Origin: Ectocarpus siliculosus
Lineage: Eukaryota > Sar > Phaeophyceae > Ectocarpales > Ectocarpaceae
Assembly: GCA_000310025.1 (NCBI GenBank)
Contig: FN648938.1
Span: 489,406 to 553,405, forward strand
Direction of reading: 5' to 3'
DNA length: 64,000 bases
Positions 36,787 to 48,600 of the stretch are shown piece after piece (the first letter of the stretch is position 1; each line of letters opens with the position of its first letter). The notes below the pieces were generated by a model, which saw nothing but the letters and a program-made list of their open reading frames with translations, did no database searches and had not been told where the DNA came from. A program made the translations under genes and the position numbers.

Positions 36787-39700
36787 GTTCTTTCACCCGC
36801 ACTAGGTGAATCAAGTTGTCCGACGAAGGGAACATTTATCGCGCAATTCGGCGCGCGACTGGATGCCTTTTCACGTGCCAGCGTGAATCGGAGGGCGAGA
36901 GCCTGGCACGGGATCCTCCGCATTGCAAGGATGTGGGGGATACAGTGTACCAGGTATTGCATATTTTGTTCGTGTCGGATGGGGCCTACAGGTATGTATC
37001 ACTTGTGCCATGATCGTGACCTCCCCACACATCTGTAAGCAAGAGCGGTGAATACACCCTAGGACGAGGACAGAACAATGGGATAGTGTCATCTTGATTG
37101 GTGGCATTCGACTGCTCTTGTTGCCTTTCATTTTTCGTGGCGTCGCGTGTCGAGCAGGAACGGTGTGTGTTTTGATCGCCTCTACCATTATCCTTGGTCC
37201 ACCACGTCACGTTCTGCGAGTTCTGACTGTTTGGGGCACGTTTGTCTGTGCTTTTTTCTCTTATCGTGTTGTGTTGATTTTTCTGGCTCCTTCCATATAT
37301 CTCTGATTGTTCATCAAATTTATTCCAGTGCTCCGTTTGAGTAGATAGCTTGTGAAGGTGTCCGTGTCAGATGGACCGGGACGGATGCTTGGCGACAGTG
37401 AGAAATATCGGCATGGTTTGGTGTGCGAAGACAACAACGACAACACCACCACCACCACCGACAACAGCAATAGCAACAACAACATCAACATCAACATCAG
37501 CTATCCTGAACGGAGTGTCCACTTAGCAGCAACCTACCTGCTTGGTCAGCTGAGGGAGAGGGTCGAACCATTCCGCTAACAGGGAGAGTACCTGGATTAC
37601 CACATTTGGAAACAACGGCGGGGTGAGCGTCAGGTGCACGGGCATTGTTTGGGAGGGGGGAAGTGAACGGAAGCGAAATTCGTATGCAAATAGAGTCACC
37701 TGAAATTTTGCAGATAGTTGGCGGATCTTGGTCACAGCCAAAGAACAAGGGCCAACAGACACGAAGCATCCTACATAGTCTAGCCTACGTTTGGGCAGAT
37801 TTGGATCCTTCCCGGTTTTAGTTCTTCACGCTACAGCAAGTAGGACGGATCAATCCACACAATTGGTCATCACGTCATTCCATGAACAAAACACCAAAAA
37901 GCAAAACCATCTGGCCCAAGAAGTTTTCTGTACGATCCTCAAGCAAATGTCAATGCATCCCTGGAAAACTCCATCTGTTCTCTACCTGATGCCACTCCTC
38001 GAGCATTCCCACAAGAAAAGCCTTAATCAAGCACCGCCCATTGTTTCGTGCCTTTTCTCTGGATTGTGGAAATCAGTCTATCAGAGAGCTCCAAGCACTG
38101 TTTGGGCTCTAGAAATGAAAAATTATTCTCGGAGATGAAGTATTTACGGTACGGTCGGGATGTTCCATGTCGGACCATTGTCGAAGTACCCGTTGTTCGT
38201 TTGGCAACCGGTCCACTTCATGTTATGGGCTTGAGATTTTCCGTACATGGCTGCCCGTTTGGCAACGTTTCCGGTGCATCCGCCGGATCCGTGCGACATA
38301 TACATACGAAGTCGTGGCCTGTTTGTCTACCTCTTCTGGCCGCTATATGTGGGTCAACAGTGTCTCGAGAATCGAAGGCTTTCCACGTCTTCGACAAACG
38401 ATTTTTTCCACACATACTGCCTCTTGACAGCACCAGCGTTGCCACCGCTGGTGCAACTGACCAAAGACTAATGCTGCCTGTGCACCAGCAGGAAGACTCT
38501 AAAATTTCATTCTTTGCGTCCGTACATTGTTTATGTTCCGATCTTTTGCTTTGCCCCGTGTCACCACAACCGAAGTTCTGTTTCTTCAAACCTCTCGTTG
38601 CAATTCTCGGCACCAAAAACAAACGTTGGGGGTTGAAACACTTCCCGAATTTCTCAAGACTCGGTCACAACGGAACTACTTAGGCACGCTTACCACAGAA
38701 GCTTCGCACGAATTTTGGACCCGCAACAGGACAATCGCACCGGCGATGACTTCAATCGTGGTAGCGAGGTAATCATCCCGCGTTTACTGCCCCCCAAAAG
38801 TTAAAATTTATGGGACGTAGGCTCCTGACGAAGAAGAAGCCCTTTTCTACCGAAAACAGATCGGAACTTGAGCGCCGAGTTCTGATTCGAACGAGGACGT
38901 CAAGTATTGCTCGTGTATGTGATCATACAGAGGAGGTCTGGGGTGTCAATATAGGCAGGCAGACCTGTGGATCTTAACTACAAGGGAACAAATAACTACA
39001 GGGAAAAGCCGTTAAGGTTGAGTGGCTTTCTTGAGGTAAAGATGACGCTGGGAGCTCCTCATCAACTGTTAAGCCCAACCACAAACGGGAGCCTCTGTGC
39101 ACGAATGCAACACCGCGTTGCTAAACGAGCCCTTTACAATACTTGCAGACGAAATTTGTCTGAATTGGCCACCCAGGCCCAACCAATACCAATGCCTACC
39201 CCGAACTCGAACCCTTACCCGAGGGCCGATCCGAGGGCCAAGGGGCCTTAAGATGCCTCGCGCGGGGTCGTCGTGCATTCGGCAGGGGTTCGTGAAAATA
39301 ATGACTACACGGTGTTGGCCAACCAGAGTATTTCAAAACACACTTTACCATGCAACACGGCCTTCTCCGGGTTGACGAAAACAAACATATACGCACAACC
39401 AAGCTGACGCGGGTGTGCCTCACAGTTCCTCACGCGCCTTAGACCAGGAAACCCGAACCCACCACAATTCCAGCAGCCTCTGCTGTGAATAGCATCTAGA
39501 AAAGCGGTTGGTTTCAGCCAGCTGTCAAAAGGCGACTCGCTTGATGTATCGACAAGTAGAACACGACGGCTCGATAGCAGCGACCTGCTGCTGTACAGCG
39601 GTGTACTCGCAAATACCTGGCCCCACCTCCATCACGCGAGCACCAGTTACACGCCAGGAGTAGACGAGATAGACACAAAAAATTGGTTGTGTCTGTACAT

Positions 39701-40101
39701 GACCCAAATCCATGCGTACTGCGTACTGCGTATAATGCCTTGCTTCGAAGAACTATTGTATGTAGTAAAGAGCCACTCGCAGCGTCCAGTTAAGCAGGGT
39801 ACACAACACCTCGGAATGTACGAGCCATCCCCGGCATGTGAGCAAGACAGGGGAAGAGCGGGAGAGAGAACAACTGTGTCATCCCATCCATTCACCGCCA
39901 CTCGAAGCGCCAATATACCTTCCCCACGACCTTGCCTCTCTCACCGAAGAGCTCCGATCCGGGATCACCAGCTGGAGGATGTATCTGCGGTAATGCCTTT
40001 ATACTGGTACAAACAGCTGCTGTGACGGTCATACTACCTGTACCGCTCACGAAGAAGCGCTCTAAAAAGACTTCGTACCAGCTACCAATCAACTACACCC
40101 T

Positions 40102-40176
40102 CTCGCCGGCGGGATCTGAGCCCCCGACCTAGCCACTTTAGACAACTCACGGGGTTACTACCTAGACCACCGGAGA
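40102..40176 (-). repeat. tRNA-like (SINE-type) fragment
   Basis: On the minus strand ccggtggtctaggtagtaac resembles a tRNA-Glu-type D-arm. About 50 nt later a 5-bp stem encloses a 7-nt loop (cgggg/gctcaga/tcccg) like a T-arm, but the T-loop is not TTCRA. It is too degenerate for a working tRNA; a tRNA-derived SINE or tRNA relic is the likely explanation. Confidence 0.4.
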
Positions 40177-41390
40177 ACCGGCTCATGTACGCCTGATGAA
40201 TTCCCCTTTGCAAAAAACAATACCAGGACGATGTTCCATATGAGAGAGTCTCACACGGCGGAACAGCGGGATCTGCCTCATCTTGGAACTCACCTCCTGA
40301 TCTCGCGCACTTGGCATGGTTGTCTTCCCGCTTCCAAAACCTGGTTGCCGCTATTGCCACCAGCAGCAGAACAAGGCACAGAGAGAGTATTATAAGAATG
40401 GCGTGGGGGGGGCGTTCTATCTGGTGAGCTCCCTTGTTGCTCAGTGCTCGGCTTTGCTTGCCGTAACGCCGAAAGGCGTGAGTCGAGTGTGGAAACCCGG
40501 CGGGACCGTTGGCCTCGTGCGAGACTGTGAGTTTCAACAAATCAGTGCGCTCCAGTGCTCCCTCCAGCTCCTGGCTCCAGCCTCCGGACTCCGGAATCCG
40601 GACTCCGGACTCCAGACCAGAATCCAGACTAGACTGCCTCCTCTCCTGATTCCAGATTGGGAATTCGAAAACTGCTGTAACTAACCAAGTTGTGCGTGCC
40701 AACCTGGCGCACATGTGCACCAGGGTATCGTCTACATGTGCACCAGGGTATCTACCGGGTGTACCGGCGTACCGGCAGCAGCATGCTGATTTATTCGATA
40801 AAGGCTAAACCATTCTAGATCGCTCAGTCAGTGACTGACTGAAAGGCACCATTTACCATTTACACAGGCACACCTTCAGCATGGCGAGGGGTCCGTCCCC
40901 GGAGATCACTGCTGTCGCTGCTGGGAGGCCAAGAGCCCTCCGATACAGTCCAGTATGTCCTTTGTTCGCTAAAGGCTAAACCATTAGACTACGTAGATCA
41001 AGCCCAGTGCTGGAAATCGCACGGCGACCTTGGGGCTATGTTGTTGTGTGTTGTTGGTGCACTGGTGAAGCCAACCACGGGTTGCCATGTTGTAATCTGG
41101 GCCTGGTTGTCAGTTGTCGTCGACGCTCACTAATTGCTCCAAATGCGGGCTGCTCAGACGCGGTTTAGGATGTGAGCAACTAAATGCCCCGCGTCGCAGC
41201 TGGTGCTGCTCCTTCCTGATGATTGATTCTGATTGATCGTCATTGCTTGGTTGTTGCTGTTACGGCAGCATGCTAGCTGGGCGGAGTGGCAGACATGAAC
41301 CCGTACTTCGTCATACACTCCACTGCTGGTGCTCGCTCTTCCTTTGTCACTGTTCGCTGTTCGTTGCTCACCGTTCCTCAATCCCTCCAG

Positions 41391-41451
41391 TCGATATATC
41401 AACGAGGGCACCATGCGCGATAAGATGGGCGAAAACGAGTTCCGTGTGCTG
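41391..41451 (+). CDS. Isolated exon-like stretch, unrecognised
   Basis: A pyrimidine-rich ctccag acceptor is followed by a short open frame reading RYINEGTMRDKMGENEFRVL and then a good donor (CTG|gtaagt). A second short frame at about 42008-42062 (LDSILTSLISGPYLYE) ends at a possible donor. These could be exons of an unrecognised or dying gene, but two short stretches without family support may also be chance. Confidence 0.2.
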
Positions 41452-42833
41452 GTAAGTGCATTTTGTTAAGATAAAAAGGCTCAAATAATAAGGGAAACTA
41501 AGAAAATAGTACGAAGAAACACAGCTCAACCTTGGCCAAAACATAACAAACGTCCCAATAAGAAAAATGATCGTGCGATACCCCAAGAAAATGAAACAAG
41601 GGGTGGAAGCTGGGGGAGCGTGTCTAAAGAAACGTCCCACTGCCGCTCCTCCTGCTGCTGCCATGCTCCCACCCCCTACCTAGCTCATGTCATGCAATTT
41701 TCGGTGGGGGGAGAGCATGGTTACTTTCGCTGCGCCCCCCGCGCTCCACCGCCGCCGTGGGCTGCGCTACCCACTGCTGCTGTACTGTTGTACTGCCACA
41801 ACCCCAAATGTTCGCCACACCGAGCTGCTGTCGGTTTGATGCTGCATGAAGGCTTGGTGTGTTGTTGTTTTCTTCGCCATCAGAAATAAGAAAATAAGAA
41901 AAAAAAGAAATAAGAGAATCAGCAGGATGCGACAGCCCAAAGGGATAATCAGAAGTCCTTTTTAAGAAATTGGTCAACTTCGGCTGGTCCTTCTGCCCAG
42001 AACAAGAAATTGAGGCTCGACTCCATTTTGACGTCTCTTATCTCCGGGCCCTATCTGTATGAAGGTGCTCGTCAGTGAGTCGGGTGAGTGCTGTCAGCAG
42101 GGGGTCGGGACAGAGGCAGATGCGGCGCTTTCTCTAGCAATCACGCATGTGGGGCCGCATATACCCTCTCCGCATCTCCTGAAGCTCGTATTATAGCAGT
42201 ACCACTCTCTCCGATGCACCGTCTTGTTCTATTTTTTGCGTGCTGCAATGGTCACCCCGATGATGATGAAGCTGAAGGCTAGATAGACTGAACACTGCAG
42301 AAGGTTCAATTTTGGCGCGCTTTTACAAAGAGGGTAAGTAAGTGTCGCTTCCAGGGCGACTACAATTAGCGCCCGCAATTAAGAAACGCTCATTTCAGGT
42401 CCAGCCTTGAATTCTTATTGTGGGCTAGAAACTCAAGCGTATGTCGTTTAGTTTCTTATATCATGTTTCTTATTTTTTCGTGCAGCCACATCCTGCTGAA
42501 TTTCTTAAATTGGCAAATTCTTATTAATCTGCTTTCCTCGCCTGCACGTACTCAACCCCGATTCTCACCACCGACGGCTGCACGTAGGACCACTCCCTTG
42601 AAGCGAAATGTATTCAACGGCAACGTCTTGCTATCGCTACAAGGTCTGGTACCCCCCTCATGAGTGAGGGCTGCAACTAAACAAATACATATACACCGCA
42701 TGATGCCCCACCCGCACGCTGACATGCCAACAACGACAATCAGAGCTTTAGCGCCAACAGAGCAGAGCGCAGAGCCCGCAGGGGGCCGGAGGGGGCGCCG
42801 CAAAAAAAAAACACTCCCCCCCGCGTCGGTAAT

Positions 42834-43037
42834 GCCAACGTGCTGCTTTCATCGGAGAGCGGTCTGTAGGTACTAAAAAACCAAATACCCGTAGTAACTC
42901 TTTGAGTTTCTAGACCACAACGCGATCAACGAAACTGATGTGTGCTCTGCTGGATGTCAACTTCATGCCAACGTGCTGCTTTCATCGGAGAGCGGTCTGT
43001 AGGTACTACGTCAATGAAAAACCCGTCAACGACTCTT
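42834..43037 (-). repeat. Left arm of inverted 135-bp repeat array
   Basis: About one and a half copies of the 135-bp unit found to the right of the gap, in the opposite orientation. Landmarks are gtgctgctttcatcggagag, ctgtaggtacta, tctagaccacaacgcgatca and gtgtgctctgctggatgtca. The first copy is diverged around 42875-42900. Confidence 0.9.
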
Positions 43038-43137
43038 NNNNNNNNNNNNNNNNNNNNNNNNNNNNNNNNNNNNNNNNNNNNNNNNNNNNNNNNNNNNNNN
43101 NNNNNNNNNNNNNNNNNNNNNNNNNNNNNNNNNNNNN
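43038..43137. other. Assembly gap (100 N)
   Basis: Exactly 100 N. It sits at the centre of an inverted repeat array, so true length and copy number are unknown; a fixed 100-N run usually marks a gap of unknown size. Frames spanning it are not meaningful. Confidence 1.
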
Positions 43138-43513
43138 GATGAAAGCAGCACGTTGGCATGAAGTTGACATCCAGCAGAGCACACATCAGTTTCGTTGATC
43201 GCGTTGTGGTCTAGAAACTCAAAGAGTCGTTGACGGGTATTTCATTCACGTAGTACCTACAGACCGCTCTCCGATGAAAGCAGCACGTTGGCATGAAGTT
43301 GACATCCAGCAGAGCACACATCAGTTTCGTTGATCGCGTTGTGGTCTAGAAACTCAAAGAGTCGTTGACGGGTATTTCATTCACGTAGTACCTACAGACC
43401 GCTCTCCGATGAAAGCAGCACGTTGGCATGAAGTTGACATCCAGCAGAGCACACATCAGTTTCGTTGATCGCGTTGTGGTCTAGAAACTCAAAGAGTCGT
43501 TGACGGGTATTTC
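43138..43513 (+). repeat. Right arm: 135-bp tandem repeats
   Basis: Copies start at 43138, 43273 and 43408 (spacing exactly 135 bp), the last one partial, ending about 43513. Each begins gatgaaagcagcacgttggc. The copies look essentially identical to each other, which suggests recent amplification. Confidence 0.95.
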
Positions 43514-45660
43514 TTTGTTGGTCAAGAGTCACACTTGGCTTTTTTTCTACCTCAGACCCGAGCATTCAATCGCGCAAGGCTCGTTGCATTGAGTACCTGC
43601 GATATCAAGATCTTTCAACGCACAGGATCACGACCCATGTCCGGGACTATCGATCGCTGTCTGGGATGCCCTGCTCTCGCGGTCATGATTTGAATCATAG
43701 ACACGGGCACTTTCGGTTTTTCCGAACCGTTCTCGATTGATTCTCGATTTCAATGCAACCCCACTCGAGTACATACAAAGCCAACTCGAAACCTTAACTC
43801 GAAAGTCGAATTCGACCAGATATCGCACCTTCTTCTCAAGAAAGAATCTTGCCGCTGACCACTCTGAATGTATTACCCATAGACCATACCGGTCAACCCG
43901 TCGCTTGTATCACGTGCCGAACGTATCGATACCCTCTGTCTGGTACTCTTGGCAATTGGGGCGCGACAGGTGACACAAATTGTTCAACGTGAAAGACTTG
44001 GCGTTTTCCAGGGAAACCTCCTGACACATGTGTACGCCTCCTACATATGTGCAAGCCGTTTCCTTGTGTTGCAACGGGATACAGTACAAGTATTGCCCTT
44101 CAGTGTTCCCTGTCTACTTAAAACTTGACATAGCTGGCACAAACAGGAGGAGAACAACAAAGCCAGGGCTCCACCAAAAACACCGACACATATCACGAAG
44201 CAATCAAATTTGGGCGGCAGCAAGCCTCAGGAAGGACACGAGAACACAAGGCGGGGGGCAAAGGGCTGTCATCGCTACAAGACACCGCCGTTGCGACCAC
44301 GCACGTTTGTTTGAGGCATCATAGAGAAAACGTCGATACTTCGGGAAACGCCTTGCCTAATCATACGGTCATACTATTAATTCATGTTGCGAAAGTATTA
44401 CACAGTAGCGAAAGGAGACAACTACAGGATGTGTGCGTGCGTGGAAGCAGTGCCGCTCGTCCGTTTCCTGCAATGGCAGAGCTGATGAACCAACAACAGA
44501 CTACCATTCACAAACAGACCCATACAAGCCAGGCAAGAGCGTGCCACCCACTCTATCGTATCTACACACCCATCTACGCATCACTCCAGATACGAGCAGC
44601 CGCCCCGTGCAGGGGGGGGCATACCTGGGCGCAGGAGGAAAACTCTGTGTTAACCTTATCCACACGACAGCAAGAATAATATATTAATAGTATTACAGTA
44701 AACCAAAATTGCAAAGTGCTACAAGGAGTAAAGCCGGCTCCATTCTCCTCAAGCGCCACGACTGCACACCCGGCTGCGGGATGACAACTTTTCGCGGGCG
44801 AAGCATCAACTCTACTGCCTCAGGGTAGAGACAAGGCTCGAAATCCCACAGCGAACCTCGAAAAGAGGCTAACGCAGAGCTCTATTGTTGACGTGGTCGG
44901 AGAGTTCAGCTACCGAAACCCTTCCGTGAAATTTGCAATCACAATATCAGCACGATATCCTTCGAACACCGTTCTGGCGTCAGTTATCTGCGTGGCGCCA
45001 AAACGGGAAAAATAATGATCAGTTCCAAAGATTGTTCACCAAAACATCCGGGGACGGGCTTGAGGCTAGGCCGCACTTGGTTGGATGGCAACTTTCGTGT
45101 TGCGGAACAAGCATTATTGCTACGCGTGAATCGTGCTTCAAATGGCGGCCGGGGATGTCAAATCCGATGTCCCGACTCACCATGTGCGGCGAACGTTCAG
45201 ATAAAACAGCATTTCATCTCCTCCCTATCTATGCGCTGCACTTTCATCCTTGAGCTTTGACGTATCCCGGTCTCGGGAACATTACGTTTTGGCGACAACA
45301 ACGGCCAAACTGCGACACCCAGGCGCTGATGAAGGCGCTGATGGAAAACGGCTACCTAGAGCAGTTTTTCATTTTGCACCCATTCAAAGGCAATTCCTAG
45401 CATTGAGAGCAAGTCGAGTGTCGGGCAGACACATGTACTCGATACGCTTCTCAGTGGCGACGAAGTGCGACGAACCAAGAAGCGTGTCCGTTATCTACAC
45501 CATTAGTATGTTGAACTTATCGTGTTCCTTCCGAACTCTCCGCGTACCCAGCTGTCTTGGGAACTTGTCAAATCGTCCCCTAAATAGGTGCTGTTAACCG
45601 TAGCGACATACCATGGTAGAAACTATGACTTACCCCGGGGCTTTGTTGCGTCTTCAGAAT
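43514..45660. other. Intergenic region downstream of the epimerase gene
   Basis: No supported gene. It lies 3' of the epimerase gene (minus strand) and must contain its 3' UTR next to 45660. Frames here are short and carry no motif I recognise. Confidence 0.5.
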
Positions 45661-48600
45661 TCAGATGATGCACGGGGCTGCGTTGGTGTCCTCGCAGTAC
45701 ACGTTGCCAGCCAATACCTCTGAGCTGCAGCAAGATGCACCGTCGAGCCCGTTCGCGGAGCCAGCCGAACCGCATCCCGACCCCCCGCACTGACCACAGG
45801 CAAGCGGACAGCAGACTTCGCCCTTGTGGTCGATTCCTTCGATACCGTTGCTGCAAGTCTGTGTTTCGTCAGCTGATTCATCAGCTGATTCGTCAGCTGA
45901 TTCATCAGCTGATTCGTCAGCTGATTCATCAGCTGATTCGTCAGCTGATTCATCAGCTGATTCGTCAGCTGATTCATCAGCTGATTCGTCAGCTGATTCA
46001 TCAGCTGATTCGTCAGCTGATTCATCAGCTGATTCGTCAGCTGATTCATCAGCTGATTCGTCAGCTGATTCATCAGCTGATTCGTCAGCTGATTCATCAG
46101 CTGATTCGTCAGCTGATTCATCAGCTGATTCGTCAGCTGATTCATCAGCTGATTCGTCAGCTGATTCGGAATCGATATCATCTGTCCGGAGGAAACACGC
46201 ACCGTAGTGTCGAGCATTCATGTGCGGGCGGTGTTCTCTTTAGGACGCGGGTGTAATGGCGTGTCTCTATTTCTGCCGGCGATTTGGTCTGATGGAAACA
46301 GACTCTGAATGACGTGGAATTTATGCCAGGGCTTTCACTCACCGGTGTCCGGCCGGCTGCCGATGATGCACGGGGCTTCGTTGGTGTCATCACAGTACAG
46401 GCCGAGAGACTTCACCCCGTTACCGCAGCATGACTCCGAGCCGAGACCATTTGCAGATCCAGCCGTACCGCATCCATCCCCCGCGCACTGACCACAGCCG
46501 ATCGGACAGCAGACGACGCCATTCCCGTCGATGCCTTCGGTACCGTCGCTGCACGTCTGTGTTTCGTCAGCTGATTCGGAATCGACATCATCTGTCCGGA
46601 GGAATCACGATACGTAAGGTGGGGGCGAGGGTTCTTACGCGAGGCGTTTGCTCTTGCCGGTATCGGGTAGCCTCGTCACTCTTCTCTGGATCCCATTTTG
46701 TATGTGTAAGGCTCTGAACGAATGGTAGGAATTAATTGTAGGATTCTGCCAGGGCTTCCAATCACCACCACCCGGCAGACTACCGATCATGCACGGGGCT
46801 GTGTTCGTCTCATCACAACGAGTCTTTAGCCAGTACATCTGCTGTGCTGCAGAAAAACTCACTTCCGAGACCGTTGGCAACACTACCGTAACATAGATGT
46901 AGCACACCCCGTCCCGCAGCATTGACCACCGGCAAGCGAACAGCATGCTGTGCGCTTGCGACCGGTGTCTTCGATGCCGTTGTTGAGTGTGTCGGCTGCC
47001 GTAACTCAATCTGATCCGTCATGTGTCCGTAGTACACACCCCACATCGCGTGGGGTCGAGGATTCAATGCGAGCGGCGCTCTTTATATTCAGGAATGCGT
47101 ACATTGCGTGCCTCTATTTCTCTGCCGCAAATACTACAATATAAACGATAGACTTTGTGCGTACGTTGTGGGTGAACTGTTGTATCTGCCAGGGCTCCCA
47201 CTCACCGGTGTCCGGCCGGCTGCCGATGATGCACGGGGCTTCGTTGGTGTCATCACAGTACAGGCCGAGAGATTTCACCCCGTTACCGCAGCATGACTCC
47301 GAGCCGAGACCATTTGCAGATCCAGCCGTACCGCATCCATCCCCCGCGCACTGACCACAGCCGATCGGACAGCAGACGACGCCATTCCCGTCGATGCCTT
47401 CGGTACCGTCGCTGCACGTCTGTGTTTCGTCAGCTGATTCGGAATCGACATCATCTGTCCGGACGAATTACGTCGCGTACAGGAGCGTCAAGGATTCACT
47501 GCGGGTGGTGCTCCCTTGCAGGAAAAGGCAACAGTACTTGATACGTTGCTCATTTTGCGTCTGTGTGCATGCGTCATACGGGTAGACCGTAAAATCTAAC
47601 AGGGCTCCCACTCACCGGTATCAGGCCGGCTGCCGATGATGCACGGGGCTTCGTTGGTGTCATCACAGTACAGGCCGAGAGACTTCACACCGCCCCCACA
47701 GCATGACTCCGAGCCGAGACCATTTGCAGATCCAGCCGTACCGCATCCATCCCCTGCGCACTGACCACAGCCGATCGGACAGCAGACGACGCCGTTCCCG
47801 TCGATGCCTTCGGTACCATCGCTGCACGTCTGTGTTTCGTCCGCTGATTCGGAATCGACATCATCTGTCGGGACAACAGGATCATCTGTCGGGACAACAG
47901 GATCATCTGTCGGGACAACAGGATCATCTGTTGGGACAACAGCATCATCTGTTGGGAGGAACCGAGTACAGAACGTCAGAATGGATCAACAGGTTAGCGG
48001 CGGTTGAGTGGCTTTAAATGACTGCATCGTTTTCACACGGGCGCTGATCTATTACGCCTGAGTGGGAACATACCCCTCGTTATGACTTGTCCGCCTAAGC
48101 TACATGGTGTGCACCCTTGAAGAGCGACGCGGTTGATTCCGACCGCGAATGAGTAGATCGGTCCGTCTTGAGCGTGTTCTGCAAACCGATACACTGCCCT
48201 GACACTGACAACCCTCCCTCACGCAGGAAACGAGAATGGAGAGGATGGTCGTTTTTTTTTTTTGCGTAAATTTAGAGGATCCCAGGGGTTTAAGTCCTCG
48301 GGCGCAATAACCATCTTTATCCTGAGACTGTTCCGTCCACGACAAGAAGACATGTCGACACACCACACACACACCTGTTCCGTCGCACAAAGGCACGCCC
48401 GGGACATCCGTTCCGGTGGAAAAGCACGAGTTGGTAACCGAGAACTCGAAGCTGGAATCTGTGAACGTATTGTCGCGGACCAGGTTGTTGGTGCTATCTT
48501 CGAAAATAGCCTTCGACCCACTGTGGAACGTGTTGTCCTGCATATAGGTGCAGTGAACAACACGAACAGGGAGCGAGGAAACATGTGATATATGGTGTGG

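Larger units (their letters stand above)
36787..42825. other. Gene-poor repeat-rich region
   Basis: I found no convincing gene. It contains an AAC/ATC simple repeat (37428-37500), a run of TCCGGAC-type units (40585-40640), several tRNA-like fragments (38871-38904, 39405-39460, 40102-40176), and a weak exon-like stretch at 41391-41451. The longest frame here (minus, 40082-40720) overlaps a tRNA-like fragment and has no family signature. Confidence 0.5.
46343..47948 (-). repeat. Tandem Cys-rich module exons of the epimerase gene
   Basis: The exons at 47948-47616, 47454-47206 and 46591-46343 are near-identical copies of one module. Each begins after the first base of a codon and ends after the first base of a codon (symmetric phase 1-1). 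Each carries the same order: DDVDSESADE, TQTCSDGTEGIDG, VVCCPIGCGQCAGDGCGTAG, SANGLGSESCCG, LYCDDTNEAPCIIG and RPDT. Flanking intron ends (gccagggct.cca.tcac) are also conserved, so exon plus intron was duplicated. A more diverged fourth copy is in the last exon (45661-46181). Confidence 0.9.

Noticed and set aside
40082-40720. 212-aa minus frame with a hydrophobic stretch
   Set aside because: It includes the tRNA-like fragment and a TCCGGAC repeat. No family signature or neighbouring exon supports it.
42926-43198. Open frames running through the N gap
   Set aside because: They exist only because N cannot encode a stop. The two mirror frames arise from the inverted arms.
45250-45597. Short frames near the epimerase 3' end (for example ALMKALMENGYLEQFF)
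   Set aside because: Opposite strand to the epimerase, a single short stretch, no donor, no partner exon and no recognised family.
45654-46217. 187-aa minus-strand frame rich in NQLTNQLM
   Set aside because: Same repeat in another frame. It does not join the upstream exon in phase and loses the cysteine pattern.
45735-46256. 173-aa plus-strand frame rich in QLIHQLIR
   Set aside because: A 12-bp repeat without stops stays open in several frames. Only the SADE frame continues the spliced epimerase.
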